A DNA stretch of 64,000 bases from Aricia agestis. Its lineage: Eukaryota; Arthropoda; Insecta; Lepidoptera; Lycaenidae. Of this stretch, positions 1 through 13,675 are shown in pieces. The translations under genes were made by a program, and so were the position numbers. A model generated the notes under the pieces. That model was not told the DNA's origin and did not search any database. It was given only the letters and a program-made list of their open reading frames with translations. Position 1 is the stretch's first letter. Each line of letters opens with the position of its first letter. The stretch covers positions 8,407,501 through 8,471,500 of the forward strand of contig NC_056410.1 in assembly GCF_905147365.1 (NCBI RefSeq), written 5' to 3'.

Positions 1-475
1 TTACTCCTGAGTAACTAACCTGGTTTCAGAACGCGTCGTGGCCGTTTTCATTAAGGCCACAACACGGATTCGCGTCGTGGCTGTTTTTAAATGCCCAGAA
101 CGCGTAATGGCTTTTCTCGATTACCACAACGCGTTGTGGTCGAATAGCACGTCAGCCACGACACGAATTTCGCTAATTCGTGTCGTGTTATCTATATCTA
201 TCGAAATTCTGAGCGTTTTCGGAGCGAAAAAATGGCTCACAACGCGTTGTGGTCATAGTGAAACGGCCACGACGCGTTCTGGTAATCACAGAATACCACA
301 TAGCGAAATTCGTGTCGCGGCTGACGTGCTATTCGACCACAACGCGTTGTGGTAATCGAAAAAAGCCATTACGCGTTCTGGGCATTTAAAAACAGCCACG
401 ACGCGAATCCGTGTTGTGGCCTTAATGAAAACGGCCACGACGCGTTCTGAAACCAGGTTAGTTACTCAGGAGTAA
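1..475. repeat. Perfect ~475-bp palindrome (foldback element)
   Basis: The first ~235 bases reappear as the reverse complement of bases ~241-475, with the centre near position 238. Both outer ends carry the same sequence in opposite orientation (TTACTCCTGAGTAACTAACC and its complement). Inside, short CG-rich words such as CCACGACGCG and ACAACGCGTTGTGG recur several times. The palindrome reaches base 1, so it may continue to the left. The 105-codon open frame at 38-355 is a by-product of the repeat and resembles no protein I know. Confidence 0.9.
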
Positions 476-580
476 TTTTATAGCGCCCAGGTGTGTGCGC
501 AATACACAAGAGCACTCTGGTTTCAATGAAATTAGGTCAGGAGTAGTTTTATAGTGCCCAAGTGTGTGCATTTGTGTGTA
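452..580 (-). repeat. SINE tail fragments, two partial copies
   Basis: Two partly overlapping copies of a motif reading roughly 'aggagtaattttatagygcc' followed by 'gtgtgtgc' lie at 452-511 and about 521-575. The same motif forms the 3' part of the tRNA-headed SINE at 42397-42711, so these are remnants of that family. The first copy shares its outer end with the palindrome arm. Confidence 0.6.
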
Positions 581-3485
581 TTTTCTCAATTATCTTTGGT
601 GCGAAAAATCTAAATAATAAAATAACAAAAAAAGGATATGGACGAACAGTCCATAGACGGCCACAATTTTAATAAAAAAAAAAACAGTGTAGCTTGGAGC
701 GATACGAAGAAACATGGTCCTATTTTCGAAGGTTGAATATGAATCGGAGGCAATTATTAAACAATCGGTCGAGTTTATCGAGTTTGTCGGCATTAAGATC
801 TAAACAGCACATGTCACCATAGTTAATTATAGGAAAGATAAGGGAATGGACCAGCAAGGTCCTGACCGGAGTGGAAAGGAAATTTTTGAGCCGGTAGATG
901 AATCGTACATATTATGTCGTACTGCCAGATATTTACGTAAAACTTTATTCTTAGATCATTTTAGTTCTCTATTTAAAAAATTAATTAACCCATCAAGCCC
1001 CATAAGCTCACCGGTGAGCGAGACACAATAGAATAACAATAGATTTCCAAGGATCCACGAATCACGATCGAAGGATTAAAATAATGAAGACGCATTCGAA
1101 ATTTCGAATATATAAAATATCCAATAATTAATCTCACGTCAGGTGTAACAGAAGCACTTCAAAACTCTTATTACGTGCGCGGTAAGGGCGCGGTATGTTA
1201 CACTTGATATGTGTACCTGGGTAGGTAGGTACTAATTAGTATGTAACAGGGTATTTGACAGATTTTTAATTTATTCTATATTGTTTCTCTCCTTGTTACA
1301 CTTCTTACAACGCAAACAATAAAACAGAGATGCAAATACATGCCGCCAAGGCCAACACAATATTAGTGTAAACTGTGAGCCGATATTTATGAAAATTTTA
1401 ATCCATTTTGTTTTTTGAATCAGATTTACATCCGTACACTGAACATTTATTATAATATCCCATTGTTTATAAGATAAGTTATCGTTTTACAACACAAAAT
1501 TCGTAGACAACGCGCCAACGTCACCCCTGTGAGCGCAGGTACACAAACTCCGCGAGTTTGTGTACGCGGGCCCGCGCCGCCCGCTTCCCCGCGGGTACCC
1601 CTCCGTTGCTCTGCGCAAGTACATTCGTTTCACTACTGTAGGGATATGTCATATTGCTATACTGTGGCCTAGGGATCAATTTCCTCGATGGTACCTAAAC
1701 GGGATTTTCAAGCAAGCATGAGGAGAAAAAACTTTTTTACGTACTTAGTCAAAATACAAAGTAGCGGATGATAATGAGATTATGTTCGTAAAACAAGCTA
1801 GTGAACCAGATCTCTGCGGTTCGGGATCCGCGGGAGTAGTTCACGTGCTTTGAAGTTTGGCACTTGACGCAAAACCACAAAATTCCGAACAACTGTTTGG
1901 CTCGCTCCACGGTGAAAACATTGAACTGTGATTACTACGAATGGTATTGTGACGTTTTCTAAATACATTCCAAACTATTTTGGTTCAAACTTTGGTACGG
2001 TCGTCGGTCAGCTGAAGACTTAAAATTTTAAATGGAGAAAACTTTAAAATATGTTAAATTTTATTAAAATCCTCTGAAATCTCAATCGATTCAGTTTAAA
2101 ACCGTCTCATTGAAGCATAAAACAGTTTCCAGGTTCTAGCTCGAGTGTTTGAGTAAGTAACGCGGTCTAGTGCTAAGTGGGTAATGCGAGTTCCGCATTT
2201 GTATGGTACTTTATACGCTAAAATACTCTCAAGGATTAAATCTTTTTAGAACTATTCAGTGATTAGTACAATTACACTGCTTTCAAACATTTGCTTTTGG
2301 CTAGTCGATCTACTTAATACTTACCTAATGTGTATAGCTAGACTGAGGGGTTAAAAAGCTATATGACGTATTGGGAAATAACTCCTTTTTTTAAATAATA
2401 AAATACAGATTGTGTTACTATTTATTGCCATTTGCCATAGAGGTATAGTATTTGTTTACAGCAATATTCATTCATTTTGGCTCATGGTTTGTATACACAC
2501 TAGTTGCAATGTTGTATCTACTATGTTCTTAAGACATTGTTGCCAACTTTTGTTCGTGTGTAAAATTTTGGTTTTATAGTAGGTAATTTGATCAATGTAA
2601 CCGCCAAAATATTTTTATGTAACGGATCATGACAAAACATTATTCTACTGTCCTTTCCCATGGTCTAGTTTTTGGTGTAGTACTTACTAGTTCCAAAGAT
2701 TATTTATTTATAGCCCCTTTGTAAAAATAGTATAGAAAAAGTTTTCACTCCTACAGAAATAAAGAGAAAGCTAAGTCTGCATAATATTTATTGACCATTA
2801 GCGCAAGAAAAGTCACGAAATGAATTCCGAGAGTACTCCGTAAACTTAAAAAGCCATTTAAAAGATCGCAGACGGTATGCTCGGGACGATATAAAAGGCA
2901 GGGGAGAAACTAGCAGCCATAGTGCGAGCACTACTGGAGTGGCTCCACTTGGCAAGCATCCGATATAGGGTAGCTAATGGCCGACAAAAAGTCCAACTCG
3001 AGCCTCCGGTGCCCTATAAATCACATTGATGCGACACATTGCCTGGAAACTTATGATAAATCATTGAAAACGCTATTATAAACTTCACATGAAAATTGCT
3101 TCATCATCACCTGTCTAATTGCATTACCAGAATTTCTCTTTTTGATCCTGCCCACATAATATGGTAACATTAAATTCATTAGCGAGACCTGATAGCACAC
3201 CAAATAACATAGTTCACTGTGTCATTCCGTTTCATGGTTCTTATTTATTAGATTATAATGAAAACGTTAAGGGAATCCAATTACAGGCGCCTCATCCAAT
3301 TATGCAATGTAGCGTATTTTGTGCCGTCTGCTACATCTTGCTAGCCCTTGACTTAAAAGGGTGAAGGAAGTTTATCGTATTCCATTTTAAAGTTTTCTTT
3401 TTATTCCTTCCTGATTAATTCCTTTTGATTTCAATATAATCATTTATGTTGATAGCAACGTATGAGAATATTCATCCATTACATT
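581..3485. other. Non-coding stretch, no gene seen
   Basis: AT-rich sequence with no convincing exon. It contains one short perfect hairpin at about 1541-1567 (arms GTACACAAACTC / GAGTTTGTGTAC around CGC), inside a GC-rich patch at 1500-1620. If slo extends leftwards, this would be slo intron. Confidence 0.5.
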
Positions 3486-3580
3486 TATTTTTTATTTATT
3501 TAAAACACTTTATGCAAATATTTACATAGGCGGGCTTAATGCCGTGTGGCATTCTCTACCAGCCAACCTTAGGGCCATTA
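3486..3580. repeat. Probable LINE 3'-end fragment
   Basis: A run of TTTATTTATT is followed by a stretch containing GGCGGGCTTAATGCC and TCTCTACCAGCCAACC. These words are typical of LINE 3' ends scattered through Lepidoptera. This is recognition from memory, with no second copy in this window. Confidence 0.4.
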
Positions 3581-3927
3581 ACCATTTCAACAATGTTGTA
3601 AATATAATTTATAAAATTATGTAAGCGCTCAATTGAAAGCACGAATATGGGCCATTGCATGAAATTTTCTTTCAAAAGTTATTGCAAATGCAGTCCCATT
3701 AATAATTTTCTGTACCGCTTTAATGACCCAATTCAGTAGGCGTGCAAATTAACGTACCAATGCCGATGAAAACAGGAATTGATATAAAGCGAATATAAAT
3801 GGGGATATAATTAAAAAGTCATTCCGTGCTTGTTATAAAGTTTACGATTGCTGCCACGTCCATCTGGCGCCGTGTTATACTAAAACTTCTTTTACCTACT
3901 TACATAGTAAGCAAGGTAACATCCATG

Positions 3928-4150
3928 CTTAATATTATAAATGCGAAAGTGTGTCCATCTGTCTGTCTGTCTGTCTGTCTAACCACTTCACGCCCAAACC
4001 GAGAAACAATTTTCCTGAAACTTGTTATGGAGATAATTTAGAGTCCCGGGAAAGGACATGAGACACTTTTTATCCCGGATTTTCTTCAGATAAAATTAGT
4101 TATTCGAAAAAACAAATTTTGTCGCAACGGAGTTGCGGGCGTCATCTAGT
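3928..4150 (+). repeat. LINE/SINE 3'-end repeat, family B copy 1
   Basis: Begins with a 'taatattataaatgcgaaagt' type sequence, then (TCTG)n, a 'ttcacgccyaaac' block, 'gtcccgggaaaggacat' and ends 'gcaacggagttgcgggcgtcatctagt'. The same order of blocks occurs at 38040-38256 in the first GGPPS introns region, so this is an interspersed repeat. It has no coding content. Confidence 0.75.
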
Positions 4151-7100
4151 GTATCTAATAAAATCTGCTAACTGGGAACTTAGTCAATCTCCCTTGAATC
4201 ATTTCGACAGCGATTCTGTCTATGCCTAGCATTCCTCACACAAATCCCTCATATTTTTGATTTCTTACTGTCGAAATAATCGATATTTTTAGATACCGTT
4301 ATTCGTTAAAGAATAATTACGGCTCTTTGTATCGACGGCAAAATCGTCACCACACGTACCTACACGGTAGAGGAATTCCTGTCATCCGTGCAAGTGCACA
4401 TTAGTTACGTCCATGTCGACCTCGCTTGTTCAGGCCTTCGGTGACTCGAGGTCACAAACACACCTCCCATTTGTCAATCTTAACCTGCGCCCTCAGGTTC
4501 ACCTCAACTCGACCGCTTTAATATTGCAATTTGTACCTGCTACTACCATAGCTTTGCCAGATCAATAGGCGGTCCATTTGGTAAAACTAGATGACATTCT
4601 AGTCGATGTAAATCGTCCGACCGAGCTTTGCGTGAAGTAAAAAAATCTTATCCGCGTCTAATATTGTGATATTTACCTATCTCTTTTGTTTCGTGGCCTA
4701 TTTATGCTCGAAACGAGGAACGCTCCCAGAACTTAGTAGTATACAAATAGGGTCGATTTTTGTTTACCACTCGAGATGTCGCGCACTGTGACAAGCCCAC
4801 ACTAAATATAGATGAGTTAAATTTATCGCACTCACATTCAATGTGGGATACACGTAGTAGTAATTATCAAAAACGTTGGCTTGAATGAATATTTTATGTT
4901 AATTTAATATGAGTTCCTCGACTTCTTGTCTACGGCACTATGAATCATTATTATTGTTAAACGTCATCACGATCTACGGATATGCAAACCGGATTCCCTA
5001 ACACGATATTAGTAAAAATGAGTCTATGTTGCTATTATCCAGGTTCTATGGTATTTTTTGTTCGTTGTTGATTTGTTAATGTTTCGAAGTTAGCCAATAA
5101 ATATCGATAATGAATAGATAAACTCGTTTCCTGAAATCTGAGATACCGTGCATAAGACATAGTATTTCATAGAATAGGTTGCAAAGGTTGCTTTATTTAA
5201 AGTTTCCAGTGGTTAAACTTTTGCTGCATCGGGTAAATATTAAATAAGCGTTGCAAGTCAAAAGCACTCCGGGAGCATTCACCTGCAACATTTCATCCGA
5301 ATTCTTACATCAGTGCTCGTTTCGATCGATGAGTGCGCGTCCTTTACCTACGTGTTTGCCATGATTAAATTGTACAAACTTGAACTTCCGTATGCCGGAG
5401 CCAGGTCTGCATCGTCCATGACAGTAAACTAATAGTGCCCTCAAATATACCTTTCCCACGTGCGATTTGTTCGGTTGAGATTAATGATTGTGTCGCGACT
5501 CGCGATGGATTTTTCCATTTCACATCGCAGAGGGTAAAATTAAAAAGCCAAATGTGGCCAAATTTTATGCATCATTTTATTTATTTTCTTGATATGGACA
5601 CACCCCGCCTTGCAACATTATAAACCAAGTGGAATGTAATAAGCGGCCTCTTCACGTTGACCCATGGGCCATGAAGTCCCAACATAAAAGATGACGAACG
5701 TTTCGTCTATGATTGCCCATTATCGACGTCGATTGTGCATGCCATAATTATAAACAGCTATGCTGGCAATCATGGTTATTCATAATGTCCCAGCGCGAAG
5801 TTGGGCCGTTAAATAAGACACTGACAGCATAATTTCAGGCATCAATTATAAGGGATTTCAACTGTCCAACATAGTTGATAATATCGCGATCGGCACAAAA
5901 GTTTGCTATCGCACGACTGAGTGGATTTAATTGTCGACGTTAAGGCGAGTCGGGCTTACCTACATAAAACGATTATGGACGATCTTATTATCTGAAGTTT
6001 TGAAAGACGGAAGAAAATTCTGAAAATTACATAATAATTTTGTTACACAAAATATTCTTATCTTTATTATTCTGTGTTAAATCTCTATTTAAAATCAGAA
6101 TAAAATTTTACAACTGTTTCACGAATTGGTAAGGAAGAAAAACCACTAAGATATGCTAGAAAATAGATCCGAAAGATGCTAAAATAACATAAAAACTTCG
6201 AAGACATTATAAGAAGAACTGTACAAGAAATATAAGGAAGGATATTTTAAGATTCAACGCAGAAATCGGAGTCGTTAGGTGAATGACACGGGATCAATAG
6301 ACGGTCGACGACAGTCTATTTTACGAAATTAAGAAATTTCTTTAAAGCTATTTAATGTAAAACTTAGGTAACCAAGGTATAAAAAATTGTAAAGGAAAAA
6401 ACTTGAGAACATACCCAAAAATTTACAAAGTTTAGTTGGCTTAGCTATCAAGCGTACAGCGATTTGTGTGTTTAGATTAAACTTATATTTTCTGCGGAAA
6501 GCGTCAAACTACGTCGAGTGAATTGTTCTACGTCGCTCCACGCTGAAATAACGAGCAAACACCTTTTAAATAACGTCAACAAAACACCTCGCAGAAAGAC
6601 GAGGTTGATTGTTCATTGACAAAAGAATGTCAAGAGGATCCAGCTCTGCTGTTGCCAACTTGCCATACCCAGAAGCCGTCTGCAGTTGACATGGAATAAA
6701 TAATCCTTTGACACGTCACACAAAAGTAATTCCTTTTTGTGACGACGTCTTTGTGTGCCCCTATGGCAAAAACAGATATGGACTTTGGATGCGGTACGTC
6801 ACAAAACAAAGCAAATAAAACATCGTGAACGATAGAAATGCTACAAAATTGAGGAGTCTTCTCTGAGCAGAATCGATTTTATGCAGCAGATAGTAAACTC
6901 TAAAAGTTGCGACTGTAAACTCAATAAATACCTAGAGAAGTGGAATTGAACAATGCTGGAGATCGGTCTCAATATATATATTTTCTTTACTTAGCTTCGA
7001 CTTTTGTATTGAACATTTCAAGCGCATTTCTTGAATTTATTTTGTATCAGGTGAATATTTTACTGTTTTGCTAGTTATTTATTTGAGGTCTATTTTGCAG

Positions 7101-8765
7101 TATAAATTGGAAGTGCATTTTAAGTCCTCTACCGTATCATAAATTTTAGTTACACCATTCAAACGTTTTTTATAGCAATTTGAATTTTAAGCAATGAATC
7201 ATAAAATTAAAGAAGAAATAACATCAAAGTACAGCATTAATCAGAAAACATTATTTAATCCCAATTACTCCATTGCTTTTATCATTTTAAAAGTGTCAAA
7301 AAAACGTCCGGATGTATTTAAAATATAGTCCACGATCGACGAGAAAAACCACATGAATCACTGAGAGAAGCCCAGAAAAAGTCGAGCAAGTGGAATCACG
7401 TGCTGTAGATTTTGATTCAAAACAAACCACCATTTTATAATACCTATCAAGTGGATGCCTGGTGACAGCTGACGTGGCACGTGGCCAAAAGAGGGTCGTC
7501 TTTGCCGAACGTATCGCTGACGTAGACTGCTAGATTATGGATTCACGCACTACCTTTTATTACACTTACACCGTCGTATTAGAAATAAATTATAACGAAA
7601 ATCATGACGAATATTTGTACGATCTTGAGTATTATTTATTTTAACAAGCATGAAACTATCATTAGTACCTAATAATAAGGCACATGTACGTTGAAACACG
7701 TGGTTCGGTACTAAATTAAACAGAAGGTCATTTTTGTATCGGAAGGTGCAAATCTAGGGCTTCGCGGAACTGAAGGATTTTGAAACGACGTTTGTCATCA
7801 ATAAAACTCATTCCAAATCGATAAAACTAAGCCAAACCAAATCCATATTTAAGCCCCGAAAGCTTACACCCCTTTGAACTATATTTCTTACCGAAGTGTT
7901 CCTGCGAACCTCACAAGTGCCGGCAATCGATACGACTCCACCCCTTGACCTATTTAGGCGGATTAGGAGACTCTTTAGCCTTGTTCAGTTTTTAGGTGGC
8001 CATAAGAATACATCACCAGTAAATTACGACTTTTATGGACAATATTCCATCGTTATGTTTTATAACTTCTCATCAGGACGTGACAGGGTAATTAAAAAAA
8101 AATACCCAAAAAACCTTAACTATAATATTATGTTCTTAGGATTCTGAAATCGCACTGTTGTCATTGAGACAATTTTTTTAAATTTCTGTAAGAAGAGTAA
8201 GACTAGTACCTAATCTTTGTTCTACCTAACTACTTCACTCCCCAACAAAATAAGCAAGTACTCTAATTACAATCCAATTTTCTGCTGTAATAACGTCATT
8301 AACGTCATGTTGTAATTTAGACTTAACAATTGAAAATGGAAGTAGAGCCGAGCTTAAAGATTCGTAAAACCTTTGTAAGACATTCGGAGCCTAATGTCTC
8401 GTAAAGCTACAATTGTCACAAAGATCCGGCTTGAACTAGTTTCGTATCTTATGAGGGAGTTTTTATCTTTTATACGGCGAAGTATGTAGTGACTGACTTA
8501 ATTTCAGAGAGATCTCTTTAAAATATGAGGGTATGTTTAATTTTCTGCATTCCAGAGTCTCTTACATAAGAGCAGTGAAGATAAGGTAAATATGGGACTG
8601 AGAGCATACTTTATTATAATTTTATGCCAGCTGCTAAGCTGTCTGAAAACATTATTATGCTGTAAGCTCCCTTTGAGTTTTATAATGTAATATTAATGTA
8701 TTCTGCAAACCGGGAGCTAGTTTCTACAAAAAATATATTTTACCATAGTTACAATTATTTCTTAT
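4151..8765. other. Non-coding stretch, no gene seen
   Basis: About 4.6 kb of AT-rich sequence. The open frames are short, lack splice-flanked conserved motifs and match nothing I recognise. No RNA gene or clear repeat pair was noticed. Confidence 0.45.
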
Positions 8766-8927
8766 GTACCATCGAGGAAGTTGATTCCTATGCAATTGAC
8801 AGACCAACGTTATTTGGTCGAATATGTCAATTCAATATTAATTGTGATCTGTCAGCTGGGTTTGACGTAACGCAACCAAACTACTTAGGTCCCCGATTTG
8901 CATAGGAATCAACTTCTCTGATAGTAC
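8766..8927. mobile_element. MITE with ~30-bp inverted ends, copy 1
   Basis: The left end (gtaccatcgaggaagttgat...) and right end (...atcaacttctctgatagtac) are inverted copies over about 30 bases. A related element occupies 43095-43266, and a more diverged one follows directly at 8924-9098. A nested short frame here is not a gene. Confidence 0.75.
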
Positions 8928-9098
8928 TTATGCATCAGAGAAGTTGTTCATAGGCAGATGGCGGGCCTCCGTAAATTGGTCGCATTCGTTGTGTCAAAAC
9001 TCAAGCCCATCCGTCAGATCACAGCCATTGAATTGATATAATGCAACCGATTGACGTAGGTCCGTCAACTGCCTATGAACCAATTTCTTCGATGGTAC
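8924..9098. mobile_element. MITE related to the neighbour, copy 2
   Basis: Ends are inverted copies around the words TTCATAGGCAG and CTGCCTATGAA, bounded by GTAC on both sides. The inside carries the same words as copy 1 (GGTCCGTC, GATCACAG) in inverted order. It abuts copy 1 head to head and shares the GTAC junction. Confidence 0.65.
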
Positions 9099-9177
9099 AA
9101 ACATGACTTTATTAGGGCGCGATCAGACGTGCGCGTGTTCTGCGCGGGTATGCGCGTGCTGCGCGCGTGTTTTCCCA

Positions 9178-9628
9178 TACGCGGGTCCACACTAAACGAG
9201 CTGCTTCACGCGGCAAATGCCTCGCGAGGCTGATCGCTCTGTGTGGACATGCCTATTAGTGAAAATAGAAACCATTTGTGTGGTTCTATATACTTATCCT
9301 AAATGACTAACCAAACAATACGCAATATTTATTCAGATTTATCTCGCTTATCGATTACCAAATATTTGCAATTTGGAGTTGCTCGTTTTACTAAACGTTT
9401 TACCTAGGTTTCATTTGACATTTGTCTAGATGTAAGGCCACATATTATCCAGTTTACTACTTTTGGATCTTATTACAAAGAGGTATCTTAGGTTAAAATA
9501 GTCACCAAATAATCTGTCGTCATATTTCTACCTAATGGGATTTAAAACTTTAAGACTTTGCTAATAGGCGGGTCCACACACAGCGAGCAGCCTCGCGAGG
9601 CTACTCCCTCTATGTGGACGCGCCTCAC
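9178..9628. repeat. Two short GC-rich repeats with inverted ends
   Basis: At about 9182-9257 and 9566-9628 are two short blocks, each starting GCGGGTCCACAC and ending TGTGGACNNGCCT, with GCCTCGCGAGGCT in the middle. Each is a small hairpin-like unit; about 310 bases of plain AT-rich DNA separate them. They could be the ends of one element or two tiny copies. Confidence 0.5.
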
Positions 9629-12119
9629 GAACGAGCGTGGCAGCCTCGGAATTATTGCGATGCTGCCTGCAAACGACTGACCAAATCAAAAGACAGACAC
9701 GTGGCTACCACATTAACCGTGAGTTTCGATATTACAAATAAGTTATAAAACATATGTATTTCATCAAAGTGCAAAGTATCTGTCAGTTGTGAACTTGCAT
9801 AGTATAATGAATTTGTATAGGTCAAAGACATATCTGGCAAGCATTCATTGAGGTAGTGCCAACTGCCAAGTATGGTATCTTAACAATTCAGTCTAACTTA
9901 ATAATTGACATCATCATGCTCAAACCTAGCTTATTGGGCTCGGAAAAAAATACTATTTTGTGAATTGACCAACCAACATAGCTCTTTTTATACTTTCACT
10001 TTGTTACATGTTTACAAAAATATCAATATCATAATGCTAAATAATAACTTATTTGAAATGTGATCTTTAAAATATTGGAACAGAAATATAAAGTCTGACA
10101 GGGTCCTAATATATTGCGTTGGGAAGGCGCAAACCAGCACGCAAACAGGTACCAAACTACCAACTACGCACGCACAGACGCACGCACGCAGAACACATAA
10201 ACGTACGTGAAATACACTTCCTTATAAAGCCTGTCTGAAAAACAAAATGTATTATGTACCTAATTAGGTATCTTCGTATTTTAACGTATACGTTAAATAA
10301 ATCAATATTTTTTTAATGTTTAAATCGCTCAAGCGGTATCAAGTTTATTTATAGAATAAAACATTACTGTTGCATTTGCATTCCCTTTGTTTGAAGAGAA
10401 ACTTCAGATCAAATAAATAAATAAAATAAACATAAAAGTACTCAACAACAGCAGATATAGTCGCGACTCGCGAATAATCCAATACAGTTGTGCAAAAATC
10501 CGACGACCGGGTCGGCACAGGCGTCATCTGCACGGAAATAAATAGACCCACTTTTCAAAGGTCATACCTCACTTTGAGCTGTCTGCCGAATACGGTCCCG
10601 TTATAAATATTTTATCCTATATTCCATTTGGAACGGTCTGGATGCTGGGGAATATTCGATGAGACTGGTCTAACCAACTTCAAAATGGGACATAATGGAT
10701 ACCACGAAAATTACTTTTAGGACCATTATGTTTTAGCTAAGTATGCCAATAAGGGAAACAAAATTGCGTACCTACATAATACGTGATAACGAAATTAGAT
10801 GTAAACGTGTTTCCTATTACCTACTAAAAAAAACATATAAAAGAATTAACCGGACAAAAAATACATCTTGTAGAGTTGAAAAATAAAAGAATATTAGAAA
10901 ATAGAAGATAGCCAATTAAGCAGTAGCGAATTTCCCCCGAGAGAGTGCAAAATTGCAATTAGGTAATCTCGAGATGCGAAGTCGGCAAATTGTAACCTGT
11001 AAGGTAACTTAAATAGTATTACCTTTTTCTTTGGATTTTATGAAATAACGAATCAAACCCAAAGTTATTTGGTTTATCTAACAAAATAGAATATACAGTA
11101 AACAATAAAAGTACACGGTAACAACAAAATATATAAAACGAGAAAACTGCTCATTCATAAAAGGATTCAACGAACTACAAATATACACCATAAAAAAACG
11201 TTTGAACAATCGTGTAAAAAGAGACAATATTTTTAAATGCAGAAGCCGGTGTTTTGCATAATGCTATTTTCACCTAGTTTAAACTTGTCCTCATTATGTT
11301 AACACAATAAAAACACAAGTATGTCATTAGAGTCGGACAAGTGCGGCAAAACGTTTCAGTTTGCCACATAAAGGGTTATAACGAACGAATAACGCAGAAC
11401 GCCGACTTTTCGGATGAACGAATGCTCATTCAGCCGTTCTGAAAGCTCGTGGTCCGAAACAATAATTTTGTATTGCAAACGAGTCACGAGATGTGCCACA
11501 AATTATATCACCAACACATACAAAATTGTTTCATGTAGAATCCCTATTTACTTTGGCAACGAAAAGAGGAAATAAAGTAAGAGACTAACTAAGCAGTAGA
11601 TTGCAAAAGAGAGCATCTTTTTGGCTTCAACTGCAATATTCTTCTTTTTTAAAAATGGCTCCTTAATATTAAATGGCTTCAACTGTTTAGAAGGAAAGCC
11701 AAGATCAGATGCTGGCCAGATAGACAAGTGACAACGATAGAACCTATAAAAATTCCGAGACGGAAACTGCGAAGAATTTAAGAGTGCATGGGCATAACCT
11801 TAATACGGGACAACTTCAGTTATCCATATAGGTCAATTCAAAGATAATATTAAAGGCTTGACGCGCTGATACTAACTCTGATAAGAAGTTAGGTCATATA
11901 ATATTATGTGAAAGTGGGACACGGGCGCTAGCCGCATAGGATTATCTGCCTGCACCTCCTACCAATAACGTACTGAACACTAAGTAACCTATCAGGGAAC
12001 CTCGAGACATATAGATTTTTGGTTATTTGGGTAAAACCTGGGTAAAATATCATGTCATCTCTTTTATTTCTGGCAAATTTGTCTCTCAAGCAGACTGTCA
12101 AATACTATACTGATATAGT
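9629..12119. other. Non-coding stretch, no gene seen
   Basis: AT-rich DNA with an (ACGC)n-like simple repeat at about 10160-10195. No exon or RNA gene recognised. Confidence 0.45.
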
Positions 12120-12124
12120 ATAGT

Positions 12125-12990
12125 TTATGCATGTTTTATGGACCTTTCGAAGGCTTTCGATATGGTGTCCTATGAGATGCTACAGAACAAGTTAGTGGAT
12201 GAGACGGCTCTGGAAGATTTTTGATTTGATTTGAGATTGAGATAATAAATATTTTTGATTACTGGTACAAGAACCAAGCGAATGTTGTAAAGTGGTTTGG
12301 GCGCTCTCTCTAGCGAGTATAAATTAAGGTGTGGAGTTCGACAAGGTGGATTAACATCGCCTCGTCTGTTCAACCTTTACATAAATAAGCAGATCGAGGA
12401 GCTGAGCAGCACTAATGTCGGTTGTTCCATTGGCGGAGTAATGCTGAACAACATTAGTTATGCTGATGACATGGTGCTGCTCAGTCCCTCGATCAGTGGC
12501 CTCAGAAAACGGCTAGGCAAGTATCGAGCGTATGCCAAGGCCCAAGGACTCAGGTATAACTCTAAGAAAAACTTCTTGTTTTTCAACCCGTAAACACAAA
12601 TTTAGCACAATACCACCTGTGTTTCTAAATGAAGTTCCACTTGCTAGAGTCAAGAAATTCAAATACCTGGGTCATAGGGTAACTGACACGCTTGCTGACC
12701 ATGTAGACATTGAGAGGGAGCGAAGGGCGTTGGCCGTACGTGGGAACATGTTAGCTCGTAGATTTGCAAGATGCTCTACAGAGGTGAAAGTGACTTTACT
12801 TAAAGCTTAATGTCAGTCCTTGTACACATCCAATCTATGGGCGAGTTACACCCAGCGCGCGATAAATGCTCTTAGGATGGCTTTAACGCCATACTAAGGA
12901 AACATTCATCAGTCATTGATGCAGAGTGTCAGAAGTAGTCATAACAGCATTCTAAGACCTGACAATTTTGATGAGGCATTGGATAGAGGT
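12125..12990 (+). pseudogene. Broken non-LTR retrotransposon reverse transcriptase
   Basis: Pieces of a LINE reverse transcriptase lie in order in different frames. At about 12137 the frame reads MDLSKAFDMVSYEML (RT block A). At 12297-12590 it reads CGVRQGGLTSPRLFNLY and then NNISYADDMVLL, which contains the catalytic YADD. At 12600-12810 it reads KKFKYLGHRVTD, then ERERRALAVRGNMLARRFARC. After this it decays further to about 12990. Stops and frameshifts separate the pieces, and a short AT-rich insertion disrupts 12215-12250. The endonuclease region is absent. The overall pattern suits a CR1/jockey-superfamily element. It is dead and cannot make a working enzyme. Confidence 0.85.
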
Positions 12991-13675
12991 GCATGTTAGA
13001 TAGAGATTAAGTGTCATTAATAGTTTCAATGCCTTACCACCTGCTAATCAATTTCTCCCATACAAACAAGCTCATAGCTCTTTTATATGGGGTTGGTTCT
13101 GTTTAAATTTTTTTTAAATAGGTAAGTGACCGCTAAGAAACAACTTCCTCAGCTCAACGAGTGAGTCGCTCATTTTCTTAAATAAGTTGAAACTTGAAAC
13201 GACCACTCGGAGCAACTCGCCTTGTTGGCAATTCTTAACTTAAAAAAGCACAACTTTTTATACAAGGAAACAATTTTGTACCCCTACTATTCAGTTCTTA
13301 CTAACATAGAAACCGTCCCATGATGTAATTTTTTTTTCTTGAACTAAATGTTCGAGAATTAATAACTTCATAGATGATAACTGATTAGCGCCTTACCCAG
13401 CTAGTAATTACTAATTATTAACCTAAAACGGGATGTTGGTAACCAAAATCTGATTCTAAATACCAAGGACATATAGATACATAATAATGGCAATAGATAA
13501 AATAATAATGATTTATTCAGAACAATTATCAACTCACATTAATGCTCACGTTGTGGTTTAAAATTCATGCCGTGAACTGTGAACATAATACAAATTGTAC
13601 ATGATGTGTGCTGTGTGTGAACATTAATGGCAAATTAGTACCTATTCTATGTTGATAGCTACAGTACTTATCTAT

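Noticed and set aside
38..355. 105-codon open frame in the left-edge palindrome
   Set aside because: It follows from the repeated CG-rich words, has no known similarity, and its mirrored arm gives the same kind of frame.
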